From: Clostridium senegalense JC122
GTDB lineage: Bacteria; Bacillota; Clostridia; Clostridiales; Clostridiaceae
Reading direction: 5' to 3'
DNA: 51,151 bases
Assembly: GCF_000285575.1 (NCBI RefSeq)
Contig: NZ_HE611055.1
Location: forward strand, 206,300 to 257,450
Part shown: piece after piece, positions 1 to 8,561 of the stretch
Numbering within the stretch: the stretch's first letter is position 1
Layout of the letters: each line of letters starts with the position of its first letter
Notes under the pieces: generated by a model
The model's input: only the letters and a program-made list of their open reading frames with translations
Database searches by the model: none
What the model was told of the DNA's origin: nothing
Made by a program: the position numbers and the translations under genes

Positions 1-945
1 ATATATTTTATTTTCAGCTATAATAACATCTATATATGCTGCATTTTCAACACAAAATCGTTTTTTAATTATTATAGCCCTTATTTTTATTTTTTCTTAT
101 TGTTGATTCCTATATTTGGTATTCATGCATTAATAGTAGGCTTATTCATAAATACTAAAATTCTTATAAATCGTGAGGGGAAACGTTTTTCTAATTTATT
201 AACTTTATTTATAGCTATTGGATTAATATTATTCCTTATTGGCTCCTTTATTTTATCAACAAATTTATTTTCTCAAGAAATAAATATTTTCTTAAGTAGT
301 TTTATTATAATTTCATTATATTATTTCTTTGATGTTTTTAATTTTTTGATGATATCATTTCTATATCAATTTAATCATCCAAAATTAAATCAAGATTTTA
401 TTATTGTTTTAGGTAGTGGATTAATTGGAGATAAGGTTCCACCTCTATTGGCAAGTCGCATTAATAGAGCAATTGAATTTTATAATAAGCAAAGTATTGT
501 TACAACTCCTCCGAAAATTATTTTTTCTGGCGGACAAGGAAATGATGAAAAAATTTCAGAATCCTTAGCTATGCAAAAATATGCAGTTGAAAAAGGTATT
601 CCATTTGAAGATACAATCTTAGAAGATAAATCAACTACTACCTTTGAAAATATGACATATTCAAAAAACATAATGGATAATTTAAGTAATAAATACAATA
701 GTATATTTACAACAAATAATTTTCATTTATTTCGTGCTGCTCTATATGCAAAAATGGCCGGTTTAAAAAGCCAAGGAATTGGTTCTAAAACAGCACTTTA
801 TTTCTTGCCAAATGCATTAATTAGAGAATATATAGCTATTGTAGTAATGCATAAAAAACGTCATATAATTATTATTTCTTTAATATTAATCTTTAATTTA
901 ATGTTAGCTTTAATACAACACTATTTTATTACTCCATATTTGTAA
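1..945 (+). pseudogene. YdcF-like (DUF218) membrane protein, left-truncated and frameshifted
   Basis: The YdcF/SanA-type DUF218 domain lies in the reading frame that ends at 945: VLGSGLIGDK, then the FSGGQGNDE segment, the conserved STTTFENM block and TNNFHLFRA. Membrane helices precede it and one closes the C-terminus. An ATG-less TTG at 100 can be called as a start, but the family normally has more N-terminal helices. These are encoded in the other frame from 2 to about 95 (ending ALIFIF), which then hits TGA at 104. Adding one T to the T6 run at 90-95 joins the frames as FIFFLLLIPIFG. So the gene continues left out of the window and has a one-base loss, real or an assembly error. The family is linked to envelope or vancomycin-barrier functions; the exact role here is unknown. 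Confidence 0.75.
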
Positions 946-967
946 TAAAGCATAGTAATTTATATAT

Positions 968-1034
968 AAAATCCTCCTTTGTATTTTAAGTATTGGTATA
1001 AAAACCAACTACTTATAACCGAAAGGAGGATTTT
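968..1034. terminator. bidirectional intrinsic terminator
   Basis: A 13-bp perfect stem (AAAATCCTCCTTT at 968-980 with its complement at 1022-1034) encloses a second stem (AAGTATTGGT / ACCAACTACTT). It is flanked by A and T tracts. It sits between convergent genes ending at 945 (+) and 1064 (-). Confidence 0.8.
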
Positions 1035-1063
1035 TTATAATATAATTTAAATATATAAAGTTT

Positions 1064-1831
1064 TTATAAAAATTTATTTTCTTTTAACCATTCTAACGAA
1101 CTAATTATTTCATCATATTTGCCAACCTCTAAGGTCCATGTTGCATCTTTAGACGTTTCATTAATTTTGTTTAGGACATCTAAGATAGAAATGTCCCCAT
1201 TTAAAATTCCATTATGATTATCTTTTATTCCATAATTATTATGTAAATGTACATGACCAATTCTTTTCCCAAGCCCTTTTATCCAATCTTCTAATGGTAT
1301 TTTAGAACAATAGTTTGCATGACCTATATCAAGACATGCTGAAAATGCAGGATGATTTACTCCATCTATAAGATTTGCAATATGCTCATAATCACTATCA
1401 TATTCATTTTCTATATGTATTTTTATTGAATCATCTTTATTAGATAAAAATTCTTTCCAAAATATTTTAGAATTATATTCCCAAGAGCTCTTAAAGTATA
1501 CCATTTTATTAAAGCACGTATGAAAAATTATACGTTCTGCACCTATTTCTTTTGCCATCCAATAGGAACTTTCAAACCTTTTCATAGTAGCATCTTTTAT
1601 TAAACTATCAAAGCTTGCAGGGCATAAATCTAAGAAAGGTCCATGTACTGAAAGTGATGGCTTTTTTATTATTTTATTTAATCTTTCCTTATAGTTTTTC
1701 AAACTTTCTTCTTTACAGTCTAATGATTGACCAATGCCAAACTCTATTATTTCTATACCAATAGGATAATTTTTCAAAACTTTCTCCATATCTTTATCCT
1801 CTAAAAGATGTGATAAATATATTTTTTTCAT
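1064..1831 (-). CDS. sugar phosphate isomerase/epimerase-like TIM-barrel protein
   Basis: A 255-residue protein of the xylose isomerase-like/AP endonuclease family 2 TIM-barrel superfamily. Visible family features are SVHGPFLDL after strand 2-3, RIIFHTC in the middle, a metal-ligand type IHIENEY, CLDIGHANY and HVHLHNNYG, and a final LEVGKYDE. The conserved Glu, Asp-His and His-Leu-His residues match the divalent-metal site of this superfamily. Substrate is not predictable: members act on sugars, inositols or damaged DNA. Length is typical for a single barrel. The ATG at 1831 has AAAGGAG eight bases upstream. It is monocistronic, converging on the terminator at 968-1034. Confidence 0.8.
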   Translation of the reverse strand: MKKIYLSHLLEDKDMEKVLKNYPIGIEIIEFGIGQSLDCKEESLKNYKERLNKIIKKPSLSVHGPFLDLCPASFDSLIKDATMKRFESSYWMAKEIGAERIIFHTCFNKMVYFKSSWEYNSKIFWKEFLSNKDDSIKIHIENEYDSDYEHIANLIDGVNHPAFSACLDIGHANYCSKIPLEDWIKGLGKRIGHVHLHNNYGIKDNHNGILNGDISILDVLNKINETSKDATWTLEVGKYDEIISSLEWLKENKFL

Positions 1832-1895
1832 AATGATACTCCTTTGTAAAACTTTATATGCTTTATAATATAAGTTTTTAACGAAATTTTCAATT

Positions 1896-1931
1896 TATAT
1901 AGGGTTCCAAGTTGACTTTTAAAATTTTCCA
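1896..1931 (+). repeat. dispersed intergenic repeat, copy 1
   Basis: A block starting TATATAG, then GTTCCAAGTT, TTTTAAA and ending CA closely matches the reverse complement of 43408-43443, with most of 36 positions identical. Both copies lie in intergenic AT-rich DNA about 41.5 kb apart. No coding content is seen. Confidence 0.5.
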
Positions 1932-2109
1932 TTCCAAAACTTGGATACCTAAAATAGTGAGACATGCTCCGAATTGCTTAGAATTCAACACTACATTTTG
2001 TATGAAAATATTTTAAAGTTATTGAATAAATTTAAATTCGAGCTTGTTTCCCTATACTTTCCTAAAAACTTAAATTTAACACTATTTTTTAAATTGAAAT
2101 ATTTTCAAT

Positions 2110-2148
2110 AAAAATTAGAGGCGTTATTTCTATATTACACCTCTAAAA
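2110..2148 (-). terminator. intrinsic terminator of the FtsX ABC operon
   Basis: TTAGAGG (2115-2121) and CCTCTAA (2140-2146) form a hairpin. On the minus strand it is followed by a T-rich tail (the A run at 2110-2114 on the plus strand). It lies just beyond the permease stop at 2160. Confidence 0.65.
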
Positions 2149-2159
2149 TTAATTTTATT

Positions 2160-4751
2160 CTATTCTACGAAGTTAAGTCTTTCTACTATACTTTCTCTAC
2201 TTACTAATTTATATCCGATAATTGGAATTATCATTATTAATATGGCTATAATTATTATAGCTACTAAAATCGATATTATACATATAGAAATATTTAATCC
2301 TCCATAAATCGGTAACATCATTGGTGCTACATATGACACAGCAATTCCTAATGGTATTATGAGTAATGATGATAATACTATATAATATAGACCTTCAAAT
2401 AATATCATCTTTTTAAGCTGCTTTTTTGTCATACCAATAGATTCAAGCATAGCAAATTCTACTCTTCTTGAAAAAATACCTGTTAGAACTGTATTCATTA
2501 CATTTATAATACCTATTAAACCTAAAATTCCTGAAATAATAGCTCCAATTGCTAAAAATGTTACTTTAATACTTTTTAGTCCTTCTATAAAAAAGTTTTT
2601 GGAGCTTAATTTTAAAGAACTATTGCCAGATTCAATAATAAGTTTTGATATAACTTTGTCTGCATTTTTTAAATCAGTTCCATCTTTTAATTTAATATTA
2701 AGACAATCTATATAATTTTTGTAATTGGTAAATATTTCTTTAAATGCATTTTCTTCTATATTTAAAAATTTTAGATTATTTGATGCAAATTCACCATCTT
2801 GACGTGAAACAACAGCCATAACTTTAAAATCTTTTTTAACTTCTTTTAACTTCCCATTTTCATCTACTACTTCAAAAGTTAAAGGTAAAGCATCTCCAGC
2901 TTTTACAGAGTTATCTTTTTCTGATGTAGGATAATATATAATATAATTTCCTTTTTTAAATTCATTTTTATCTATAGTTCCATCAATAATCTTTAATTTT
3001 TCTACTTCTTTATCTATCATATCAGCCTTTAAAGCTCTAACACTTGCATATATTGTATTTTTATCTATTGGATCAATACTAAATCCTATATATTTTTTGC
3101 TAGGGTCACCATAACTTTGTAGTTCTTTTTTAAATTTTTCATCAATTTTAATTTTACTCCAAAACCTAATTATTGTTCCATCCTTTTCTGGCGAAATTCC
3201 ACTATAATAAGGCGTTACACTTTCTACCATATCCAACTCTTTAATTTTCTCTATGAATTCTTCTGTTATAGGTTCATATCCTTTTCCTGACTGAATACCA
3301 TTATATACAAGATTTTCAATTGAAATATCTGATGCCATTTGAGCATCTGCATGCTTTTTAGGGTCTAACCCCATAGTTGCATTTACAGTGAATATAACAG
3401 TTAAGGCACTTAATGAAATTGAAAGTATAGATAGTATAACTCTTTTCTTATTTTTTATAATATTACTCCATGCCATCTTGTAAATTTTAGCTCCATAGGC
3501 ACCTTTTTTAACCTTTTTCTTTGATTTATTATCAGAAATTACATATCTAACTGCTTCAATCGGTGAAACTTTCCCTGCCATTCTTGCTGGCTTATTACAA
3601 CTTATTAAAACAGTTATTAATGAAAAAATTGTTGATATTAAAAACATACTTAAGCTATGGGAAACCACAGTTATATTACCAAATATAGTAAATTTAAGTG
3701 CCATAGGAACAATAATTATTGACACAATATATCCTAAAATAAGTCCTATTGGTATACCTATAATAGAAAGTTTAATTGCCTGTTTTAGTATTATTTTTTT
3801 TAGTTGTTTTGATGTAGTTCCAATTGTTTTTAAAAGACCATAAAATCTAATATCTCTAGCTACAGATATATGAAAAATATTATATATTATTAAATATCCA
3901 GTAATCATAACTATTAATAATCCAACACTTATAGCTATGACTTGTTCCATGTTGTCTGATTGAAACATTCCATTTTCTTCTTTATCATATTTAGGGTTTG
4001 CTTTATAACTTAACGCTCCTATTTTTTGTCCTATCTTTTGTATTTCATCTTTAGCTGTCTTAAATGAAGATTCATCATTTAAATTTTTAAGATTAATAAA
4101 GGCTACCTTAGTATTTTTTTTATCTATTATCTCACTATTATACTTTTCTATAAATTCATTACTCACAAAAATTTTTGTTTGATTTGAACCCCTTGGTACT
4201 AAAGACTCATAATAACCACTTAAAACACACTCTATAGTCTTAACTTCACCGTTAATTTCAACATCTAAATTTATTTTTTTTCCAACTTTTTTCTCTACCT
4301 CTAAAACTTCTAATATCCAAGTTGGAACAAAAACTTCCTCTGGTTTTTTAGGGTAAGACCCTTCTATAGGAACTACAGCCATCATATCAAATGCAATTTT
4401 ATTTTTCACCGACTCTAAAGCTATATTTTCATTTAATAATTCTTTATTTTTAACCCCTTCAACACTAGCTAATTGAATAATTCCTACCTTATCAACATTA
4501 TCTACTGAATTTAACTTTTTTTCACTTTCTTGGTTTATGTTAAGATATCCATCACAATTAACATTATAATTAGAAACTATATCATAAATTTTGTTAGTTT
4601 TATAAAATGTTATACCTCCTGATATAGTAATTGTTATTAATATGGTAGTTAATATTATTGCAAGTATTGCGCATACATTTCTCATTTTATTAGCTCTCAA
4701 GCTTTTTTTACTCAATTTATTAACAGAATTTCTATTATTATTTTGCAACAT
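2160..4751 (-). CDS. ABC transporter permease, FtsX/MacB type, two FtsX domains
   Basis: An 863-residue permease. One N-terminal helix (about residues 25-47, ILAIILTTILITITISGG) is followed by a large extracytoplasmic domain (about 50-270). A three-helix FtsX block (about 270-400) follows, then a second helix near 440-460, a second extracytoplasmic domain and a C-terminal three-helix FtsX block (about 735-850, with FSRRVEFAMLESIGMTKKQLKKM). This duplicated FtsX layout is typical of MacB/LolCE-like exporters of lipoproteins, peptides or antibiotics rather than 10-helix BceB. The stop of the ATPase lies 5 bases upstream, so the two are cotranscribed. The adjacent two-component system suggests induction by a cell-envelope signal. 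Substrate unknown. Confidence 0.88.
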   Translation of the reverse strand: MLQNNNRNSVNKLSKKSLRANKMRNVCAILAIILTTILITITISGGITFYKTNKIYDIVSNYNVNCDGYLNINQESEKKLNSVDNVDKVGIIQLASVEGVKNKELLNENIALESVKNKIAFDMMAVVPIEGSYPKKPEEVFVPTWILEVLEVEKKVGKKINLDVEINGEVKTIECVLSGYYESLVPRGSNQTKIFVSNEFIEKYNSEIIDKKNTKVAFINLKNLNDESSFKTAKDEIQKIGQKIGALSYKANPKYDKEENGMFQSDNMEQVIAISVGLLIVMITGYLIIYNIFHISVARDIRFYGLLKTIGTTSKQLKKIILKQAIKLSIIGIPIGLILGYIVSIIIVPMALKFTIFGNITVVSHSLSMFLISTIFSLITVLISCNKPARMAGKVSPIEAVRYVISDNKSKKKVKKGAYGAKIYKMAWSNIIKNKKRVILSILSISLSALTVIFTVNATMGLDPKKHADAQMASDISIENLVYNGIQSGKGYEPITEEFIEKIKELDMVESVTPYYSGISPEKDGTIIRFWSKIKIDEKFKKELQSYGDPSKKYIGFSIDPIDKNTIYASVRALKADMIDKEVEKLKIIDGTIDKNEFKKGNYIIYYPTSEKDNSVKAGDALPLTFEVVDENGKLKEVKKDFKVMAVVSRQDGEFASNNLKFLNIEENAFKEIFTNYKNYIDCLNIKLKDGTDLKNADKVISKLIIESGNSSLKLSSKNFFIEGLKSIKVTFLAIGAIISGILGLIGIINVMNTVLTGIFSRRVEFAMLESIGMTKKQLKKMILFEGLYYIVLSSLLIIPLGIAVSYVAPMMLPIYGGLNISICIISILVAIIIIAILIMIIPIIGYKLVSRESIVERLNFVE

Positions 4752-4756
4752 AATTT

Positions 4757-5431
4757 CTACCCCCTATTCACAACAATTTTTCCATCTTCAATTCTAATTA
4801 TTCTATCTGCCATCTGTGCTATTTGTTCATTGTGAGTAATCATGATTATAGTTTGATTAAACTTATTGCTTGTAAATTTCAAAAGTCCTAGTACTTCTTG
4901 CTCTGTTTTAGAGTCTAAATTTCCTGTTGGTTCATCTGCTAGTATAATAGAGGGTTTAGTTACTAATGATCTAGCAATAGCTACCCTTTGTTGTTGACCA
5001 CCTGAAAGATTGTTAGGGAGCCTATTAATTTTATCTGTTAATCCTAAAGTTTCTATTATTTCATCAACATATTTAGAATCAACTTTTTCTCCATCAAGTT
5101 CTATTGGTAATACTATATTTTCATATACATTTAAAATTGGAACAAGGTTATAATTTTGAAATATAAACCCTATATTTCTACGTCTAAAAATTGTAAGTTC
5201 ATCATCATTCATTGAAAATATTTCTTTATTATCAATAACAACTTTACCTTTACTGGCCCTATCTAATCCCCCTATTAAATGCAATAATGTACTCTTTCCA
5301 GAGCCTGATGTTCCTACTATGGCAACAAACTCCCCCTTATCTATCTCTAAGCTAACACCATCTAAGGCCTTAACTAAATTTTCATCTTTACCATAATACT
5401 TTTTTAAATTTTCTACTTTTAATATACCCAT
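4757..5431 (-). CDS. ABC transporter ATP-binding protein, MacB/LolD type
   Basis: A 224-residue ATPase with Walker A GTSGSGKST at residues 40-48, Q-loop FQNYNLVP, signature LSGGQ at 142-146 and Walker B with IILADEPTGNLDS. The GNLDS extension and length are characteristic of the MacB/LolD/FtsE group, which pairs with FtsX permeases. It is the first gene of a two-gene operon with the permease encoded immediately downstream. The ATG at 5431 has a GGAG-type site upstream (GAGGAG on the minus strand). It energises export or mechanotransmission by the partner. Confidence 0.92.
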   Translation of the reverse strand: MGILKVENLKKYYGKDENLVKALDGVSLEIDKGEFVAIVGTSGSGKSTLLHLIGGLDRASKGKVVIDNKEIFSMNDDELTIFRRRNIGFIFQNYNLVPILNVYENIVLPIELDGEKVDSKYVDEIIETLGLTDKINRLPNNLSGGQQQRVAIARSLVTKPSIILADEPTGNLDSKTEQEVLGLLKFTSNKFNQTIIMITHNEQIAQMADRIIRIEDGKIVVNRG

Positions 5432-5467
5432 ATCTTTTATCTCCTCTCAAATACCTGTTAGCATCAT

Positions 5468-5590
5468 AATATCACTACTATATTGCTACAGACCTCACAA
5501 AATTGAGATATTCTAAAGTCTAAAAGTAACAGTTTAGTGATATTCATATTTATACACTTTTTAATTTTCAATTTTAATATTGTTACTTTT
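5468..5590 (-). promoter_or_regulatory. leader/promoter region of the FtsX ABC operon with crossing inverted repeats
   Basis: Two perfect 10-bp inverted repeats occur in the gap: AATATCACTA (5468-5477) with TAGTGATATT (5535-5544), and AAAAGTAACA (5522-5531) with TGTTACTTTT (5581-5590). Their order is interleaved, so as RNA they would form a pseudoknot-like or alternative fold. As DNA they could be regulator half-sites. The response regulator encoded next door is a candidate ligand, which is an inference. Confidence 0.4.
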
Positions 5591-5630
5591 TTAAGTTAAT
5601 AAATCTGTGATTTGTTTTGAATGTCTATAC

Positions 5631-5660
5631 AAAAAAAAGCAGCATAATAAAAATGTTGCT
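5631..5660 (-). terminator. intrinsic terminator after the histidine kinase
   Basis: AGCAGCAT (5638-5645) pairs with ATGTTGCT (5653-5660), one G-U pair. On the minus strand the hairpin runs into eight T residues (A run 5631-5638). It separates the two-component operon from the ABC operon. Confidence 0.75.
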
Positions 5661-5664
5661 ACTT

Positions 5665-6732
5665 TTAATTCTTTAAAAATATTGAGAAAGTACTACCCTT
5701 ACCTTTTTTAGAAATTACTTTAATATATCCACCTTGTTTTGTTATTATTTCATTTGCTAAATATAATCCAATTCCTACACCTTCAAATTCAGTTACTTCT
5801 CTACCTCTATAAAATCTTTTAAATATATTATTTATATCTTTATTTTCTATACCAATACCTGTATCTGTAATATCTATTTTGGTAAATAGTTGCCACTCAT
5901 CTACCTTAATCTGAATTTCCCCTCCATTTTCAGTATATTTAACTGCATTTTCAATAACATTAAATATTGCTTCGCTGGTCCATTTTCTATCATGGCATAA
6001 CTTGAGCTTTTGTGGACAGCTAACTGTAAGTTTTATATTTTTATTTTCTGCCTTTAAATAAATTTCTTTTAAAGAACTTGCTATCGTATCCATTAAAAAA
6101 GTATTTTTATTATTAAGCGTAATTATATTACTTTCAAGTCTAGACATTTTAATTAAGGCTTGTACTAACCATTGGAGCTTTGAAACTTGATTTCTCATAT
6201 TACTTAAAAATAGTTTTTCATTATTTTCATCTAATTCTCTTTCAATTAATGTATCATTGTACATACATATATTAGCTATTGGAGTTTTTATTTGATGTGA
6301 AATATCTGAAATTAAAGATTTGATACTATCTTTTTCCATAAAATATTTTTTTCTATCAGTTTCTATTATATCAACAAGTTGTTTTAATTTATTTTCAAGT
6401 TTTGAAAGTAAAGTTTCCTTATCTGTATCAAATACAATATTTCCCTCATTACATATAATTTTATCAATAATGTCACTCATTCTATTAGAAAAGTTTAAAA
6501 CCTTATTCCTTAATAAATATACAAATCCAGTGATAAGTATGAAAATAGTAAATATAAATATACTATTCATAATAAAAATATAATTTAATAATTCATTTAA
6601 ATCTATATTTACATCTACAACATTTTTTAATTTATATTTAGTACATAAAAGAAAAATACTACTTATAATTAAAATAATCATAATAAATACTTTGTATAAA
6701 TTATCTAATAAGAGTAATTTTACACTTTTCAA
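5665..6732 (-). CDS. sensor histidine kinase, short-loop (intramembrane-sensing type)
   Basis: A 355-residue kinase with two helices (about 13-31 and 49-74) separated by only about 17 residues. There is no HAMP domain evident. The H box SDISHQIKTP has the phospho-acceptor at His146. The ATPase part has N box NVIENAVKYT (Asn262), DTGIGI (290-295), an F box FKRFYRG and GVGIGLYL. A very short extracytoplasmic loop is typical of kinases that sense through a partner ABC permease (BceS-like). The neighbouring FtsX exporter fits that idea. The start overlaps the regulator stop by 4 bases, indicating translational coupling. Confidence 0.9.
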   Translation of the reverse strand: MKSVKLLLLDNLYKVFIMIILIISSIFLLCTKYKLKNVVDVNIDLNELLNYIFIMNSIFIFTIFILITGFVYLLRNKVLNFSNRMSDIIDKIICNEGNIVFDTDKETLLSKLENKLKQLVDIIETDRKKYFMEKDSIKSLISDISHQIKTPIANICMYNDTLIERELDENNEKLFLSNMRNQVSKLQWLVQALIKMSRLESNIITLNNKNTFLMDTIASSLKEIYLKAENKNIKLTVSCPQKLKLCHDRKWTSEAIFNVIENAVKYTENGGEIQIKVDEWQLFTKIDITDTGIGIENKDINNIFKRFYRGREVTEFEGVGIGLYLANEIITKQGGYIKVISKKGKGSTFSIFLKN

Positions 6733-7418
6733 TTCACTTCACCACCCCAACAATATCCTACACCATAAATAGTTTTAATATATTTGGGGTTTGATGGATT
6801 ATCTTCTATTTTTCTTCTAAGTCTATTAATATTTACTGTTAATGCATGTTCTTCTATATACCTATCATCTTCCCATATGGATTCTAATAATGTTTGTCTT
6901 GTTAAAATCTCACCTTTTGATGTTACTAATTTTTTTAAAATTTTATATTCTGTTGGTGGCAAATCTATTGTTTCTCCATTTTTATATATAGTCATATTAT
7001 CAAAGTCAAATTCAAATTCACCACTTTTTAATATATCTAAAATAATACTTTTACTTTTGCCATATCTTCTTAAAACTGCTAAAACTCTTTCCCTTAATAT
7101 ATTTAAACTAAAGGGTTTTGTAATATAATCATCACCACCAATTTTTAGTCCTGTTATAACATCTAATTCCATATCACAAGCTGTTAAAAATATAATTGGA
7201 TTAGAATAAGTTTTTCTTATCTCCTTACAAAATTCAAATCCACTTCCATCTGGTAAGTTAACATCTAATATAATAATATCAATATCTTCTTTATATAAAA
7301 TAATCTTAGTTTCTTCTAATGTAAAAGCTGAAAATACTTCAAATCCATCCATTTTAAAATTAAAACTAATTCCATTGTTTAAGATCACATCATCCTCTAC
7401 TATCAATATTTTATACAA
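6729..7418 (-). CDS. response regulator, OmpR/PhoB family
   Basis: A 229-residue regulator. The receiver domain has acidic pocket VEDD (residues 7-10), phospho-acceptor Asp52 in LDVNLPDGSG, the FLTA Thr and KPF Lys. The C-terminal winged helix carries the TPTEYKILKKL-like segment (here PPTEYKILKKL), VNINRLRRKIE and the final TIYGVGYCW. It is the first gene of the two-component operon, overlapping the kinase by 4 bases. It probably controls the downstream FtsX ABC operon on the same strand; the target is inferred from position only. Confidence 0.93.
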   Translation of the reverse strand: MYKILIVEDDVILNNGISFNFKMDGFEVFSAFTLEETKIILYKEDIDIIILDVNLPDGSGFEFCKEIRKTYSNPIIFLTACDMELDVITGLKIGGDDYITKPFSLNILRERVLAVLRRYGKSKSIILDILKSGEFEFDFDNMTIYKNGETIDLPPTEYKILKKLVTSKGEILTRQTLLESIWEDDRYIEEHALTVNINRLRRKIEDNPSNPKYIKTIYGVGYCWGGEVN

Positions 7419-7794
7419 ATTTCATACCCCCACCATATCTTTCTTTAACATTATATTTTATCACTGTATATTTAAATGAATTGAATAGATTTTAATTTAC
7501 TTAATGTATAATAAACTATTTTTATTCAACATCATAGTATAACAACTTAATCAACTGTCCATACATCGAAAACATAGATATATACAATGTTTCCTTGGAT
7601 TAATCTAAAATAATAATTTTAGATATTTTTATTTGGCTATTTTTATTTAACAAAGTCATCACATTTGTTAATTTTAAATACTGATTAATATTTTTTATAC
7701 AATTTTATCACATTTAGTAGTATACCCCAAAATATAATATATCAAAAGTAAATACTATATTTAAAACGTTATTATTAATAATATTTAACCAATC
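7419..7794. other. AT-rich non-coding gap upstream of the response regulator
   Basis: No ORF with a ribosome site was found. The stretch probably contains the minus-strand promoter of the two-component operon. The IS200 end begins near 7800. Confidence 0.5.
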
Positions 7795-7814
7795 CTCTCA
7801 CATACGTTTACTGA

Positions 7815-7893
7815 CAAGTCATAACCACCCGTAAAACGGGTGACTTGCTCAAGCCCTATAAGGGCGTATTACTTCCAACACCTAAATGGTGTT
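7815..7893. repeat. IS200 end hairpins (transposase 3' side)
   Basis: Three consecutive stem-loops: CAAGTC/GACTTG enclosing ACCCGT/ACGGGT (7815-7847), GCCC/GGGC (7853-7865) and AACACC/GGTGTT (7877-7893). In this family such imperfect hairpins are the TnpA recognition structures. Confidence 0.7.
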
Positions 7894-7924
7894 AGCTTAT
7901 TTCATTCAAGCCATTGTGGACTGA

Positions 7925-8380
7925 TTACTTAACTATACCCTTAAAAGGGTTTTCTAATTCTTTTGTTGTAATCTTATCCATTATTTGATCATATTTTTCT
8001 TGTTCTCTTATATATTTTGCTATTGTTTTTTCATTTAAACCTACAGTACTCACATAATATCCATCTGCCCCAAAGTGCCTATTTCCAAATTTATATTTTA
8101 AATTTGAATGTCTATCAAATATCATCATTGCACTTTTCCCTTTAAGATATCCCATAAAACTTGATACACTTATCTTTGGTGGAATTGATACTAAGATATG
8201 TATATGATCTGGCATCATGTGTCCTTCTAATATTTCTATGCCCTTCCATTTACATAAATCTTTTATTATTTCCTTTATATCTTCTCTTAACTTATAATAT
8301 ATTATCTTTCTTCTGTATTTTGGTGTGAATACTATATGATACTTGCACATTCACTTTATATGTGCTAAACTTTGTGCCAT
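7925..8380 (-). pseudogene. tnpA: IS200/IS605 transposase TnpA, early nonsense codon
   Basis: The Y1 HUH transposase family reads as MAQSLAHIK from ATG at 8380, with AAAGGA upstream. It meets TGA at 8353-8351, where relatives have Trp (TGG), and continues from an adjacent ATG at 8350 as MCKYHIVFTPKYRRK. The HUH motif is DHIHILVS and the likely catalytic Tyr lies in the helix IAKYIREQE. The total of 151 codons equals the family length. So there is a single G-to-A nonsense change. The TGAATG arrangement could allow re-initiation, so activity cannot be ruled out; the body of 141 codons is otherwise intact. Confidence 0.8.
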
Positions 8381-8383
8381 GGA

Positions 8384-8452
8384 GCATCATTCCTTTCTAT
8401 TATAATAGTGGCTTGAACAATCACTATTATAACAAAAGTATGATGCTTTTTT
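8384..8452. promoter_or_regulatory. IS200 internal hairpin in the tnpA leader, plus-strand terminator
   Basis: GCATCAT (8384-8390) pairs with ATGATGC (8440-8446), enclosing a second stem TATAATAGTG (8401-8410) / CACTATTATA (8422-8431). On the plus strand it ends in TTTTTT. In tnpA mRNA the structure covers the AAAGGA ribosome site. In known IS200 elements comparable structures limit transposase expression and impinging transcription. Confidence 0.6.
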
Positions 8453-8470
8453 CTTAAGAACTTAATCTCA

Positions 8471-8483
8471 CCCGCATAGCGGG
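8471..8483. repeat. IS200 left-end hairpin
   Basis: The perfect stem CCCGC-ATA-GCGGG lies upstream of tnpA at the expected subterminal position of an IS200 left end. Confidence 0.6.
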
Positions 8484-8534
8484 CTGTTTTTAGTTTCGGG
8501 CATTATCACGCCATCAACATGTTAAAACAATAAT

Positions 8535-8557
8535 AAAAAGAGCCTTATTCAAGGCTC
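8535..8557 (-). terminator. intrinsic terminator of the hsd operon
   Basis: GAGCCT/AGGCTC stem at 8540-8557. On the minus strand it is followed by TTTTTATT. It lies four bases past the hsdR stop codon. Confidence 0.8.
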
Positions 8558-8561
8558 CCTG

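Larger units (their letters stand above)
1832..2159. other. non-coding gap with repeat and terminator
   Basis: No supported ORF. The stretch holds the promoter region of the TIM-barrel gene, a dispersed repeat at 1896-1931 and the terminator of the ABC operon at 2110-2148. TTCCAAGTT (1906-1914 region) and AACTTGGA near 1938-1950 can pair to form a hairpin. Confidence 0.6.
7795..8525 (-). mobile_element. IS200-type insertion sequence (IS200/IS605 family)
   Basis: A single tnpA-like gene is flanked by subterminal hairpins instead of terminal inverted repeats, the hallmark of IS200/IS605 elements that move as single strands by HUH chemistry. The right-end hairpins are at 7815-7847, 7853-7865 and 7877-7893. 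The left-end hairpin is at 8471-8483. No TnpB is present. Exact ends are uncertain by some tens of bases. It lies between the two-component operon and the restriction operon. Confidence 0.8.

Noticed and set aside
7815-7893. Hairpin-rich IS200 end as a TnpB-guide (omega) RNA
   Set aside because: No TnpB gene is present; the hairpins are explained as TnpA recognition structures.
7815-7893. Short repeats resembling a CRISPR array
   Set aside because: The three hairpins differ in sequence and spacing; no regular repeat-spacer pattern occurs and no cas genes are in the window.
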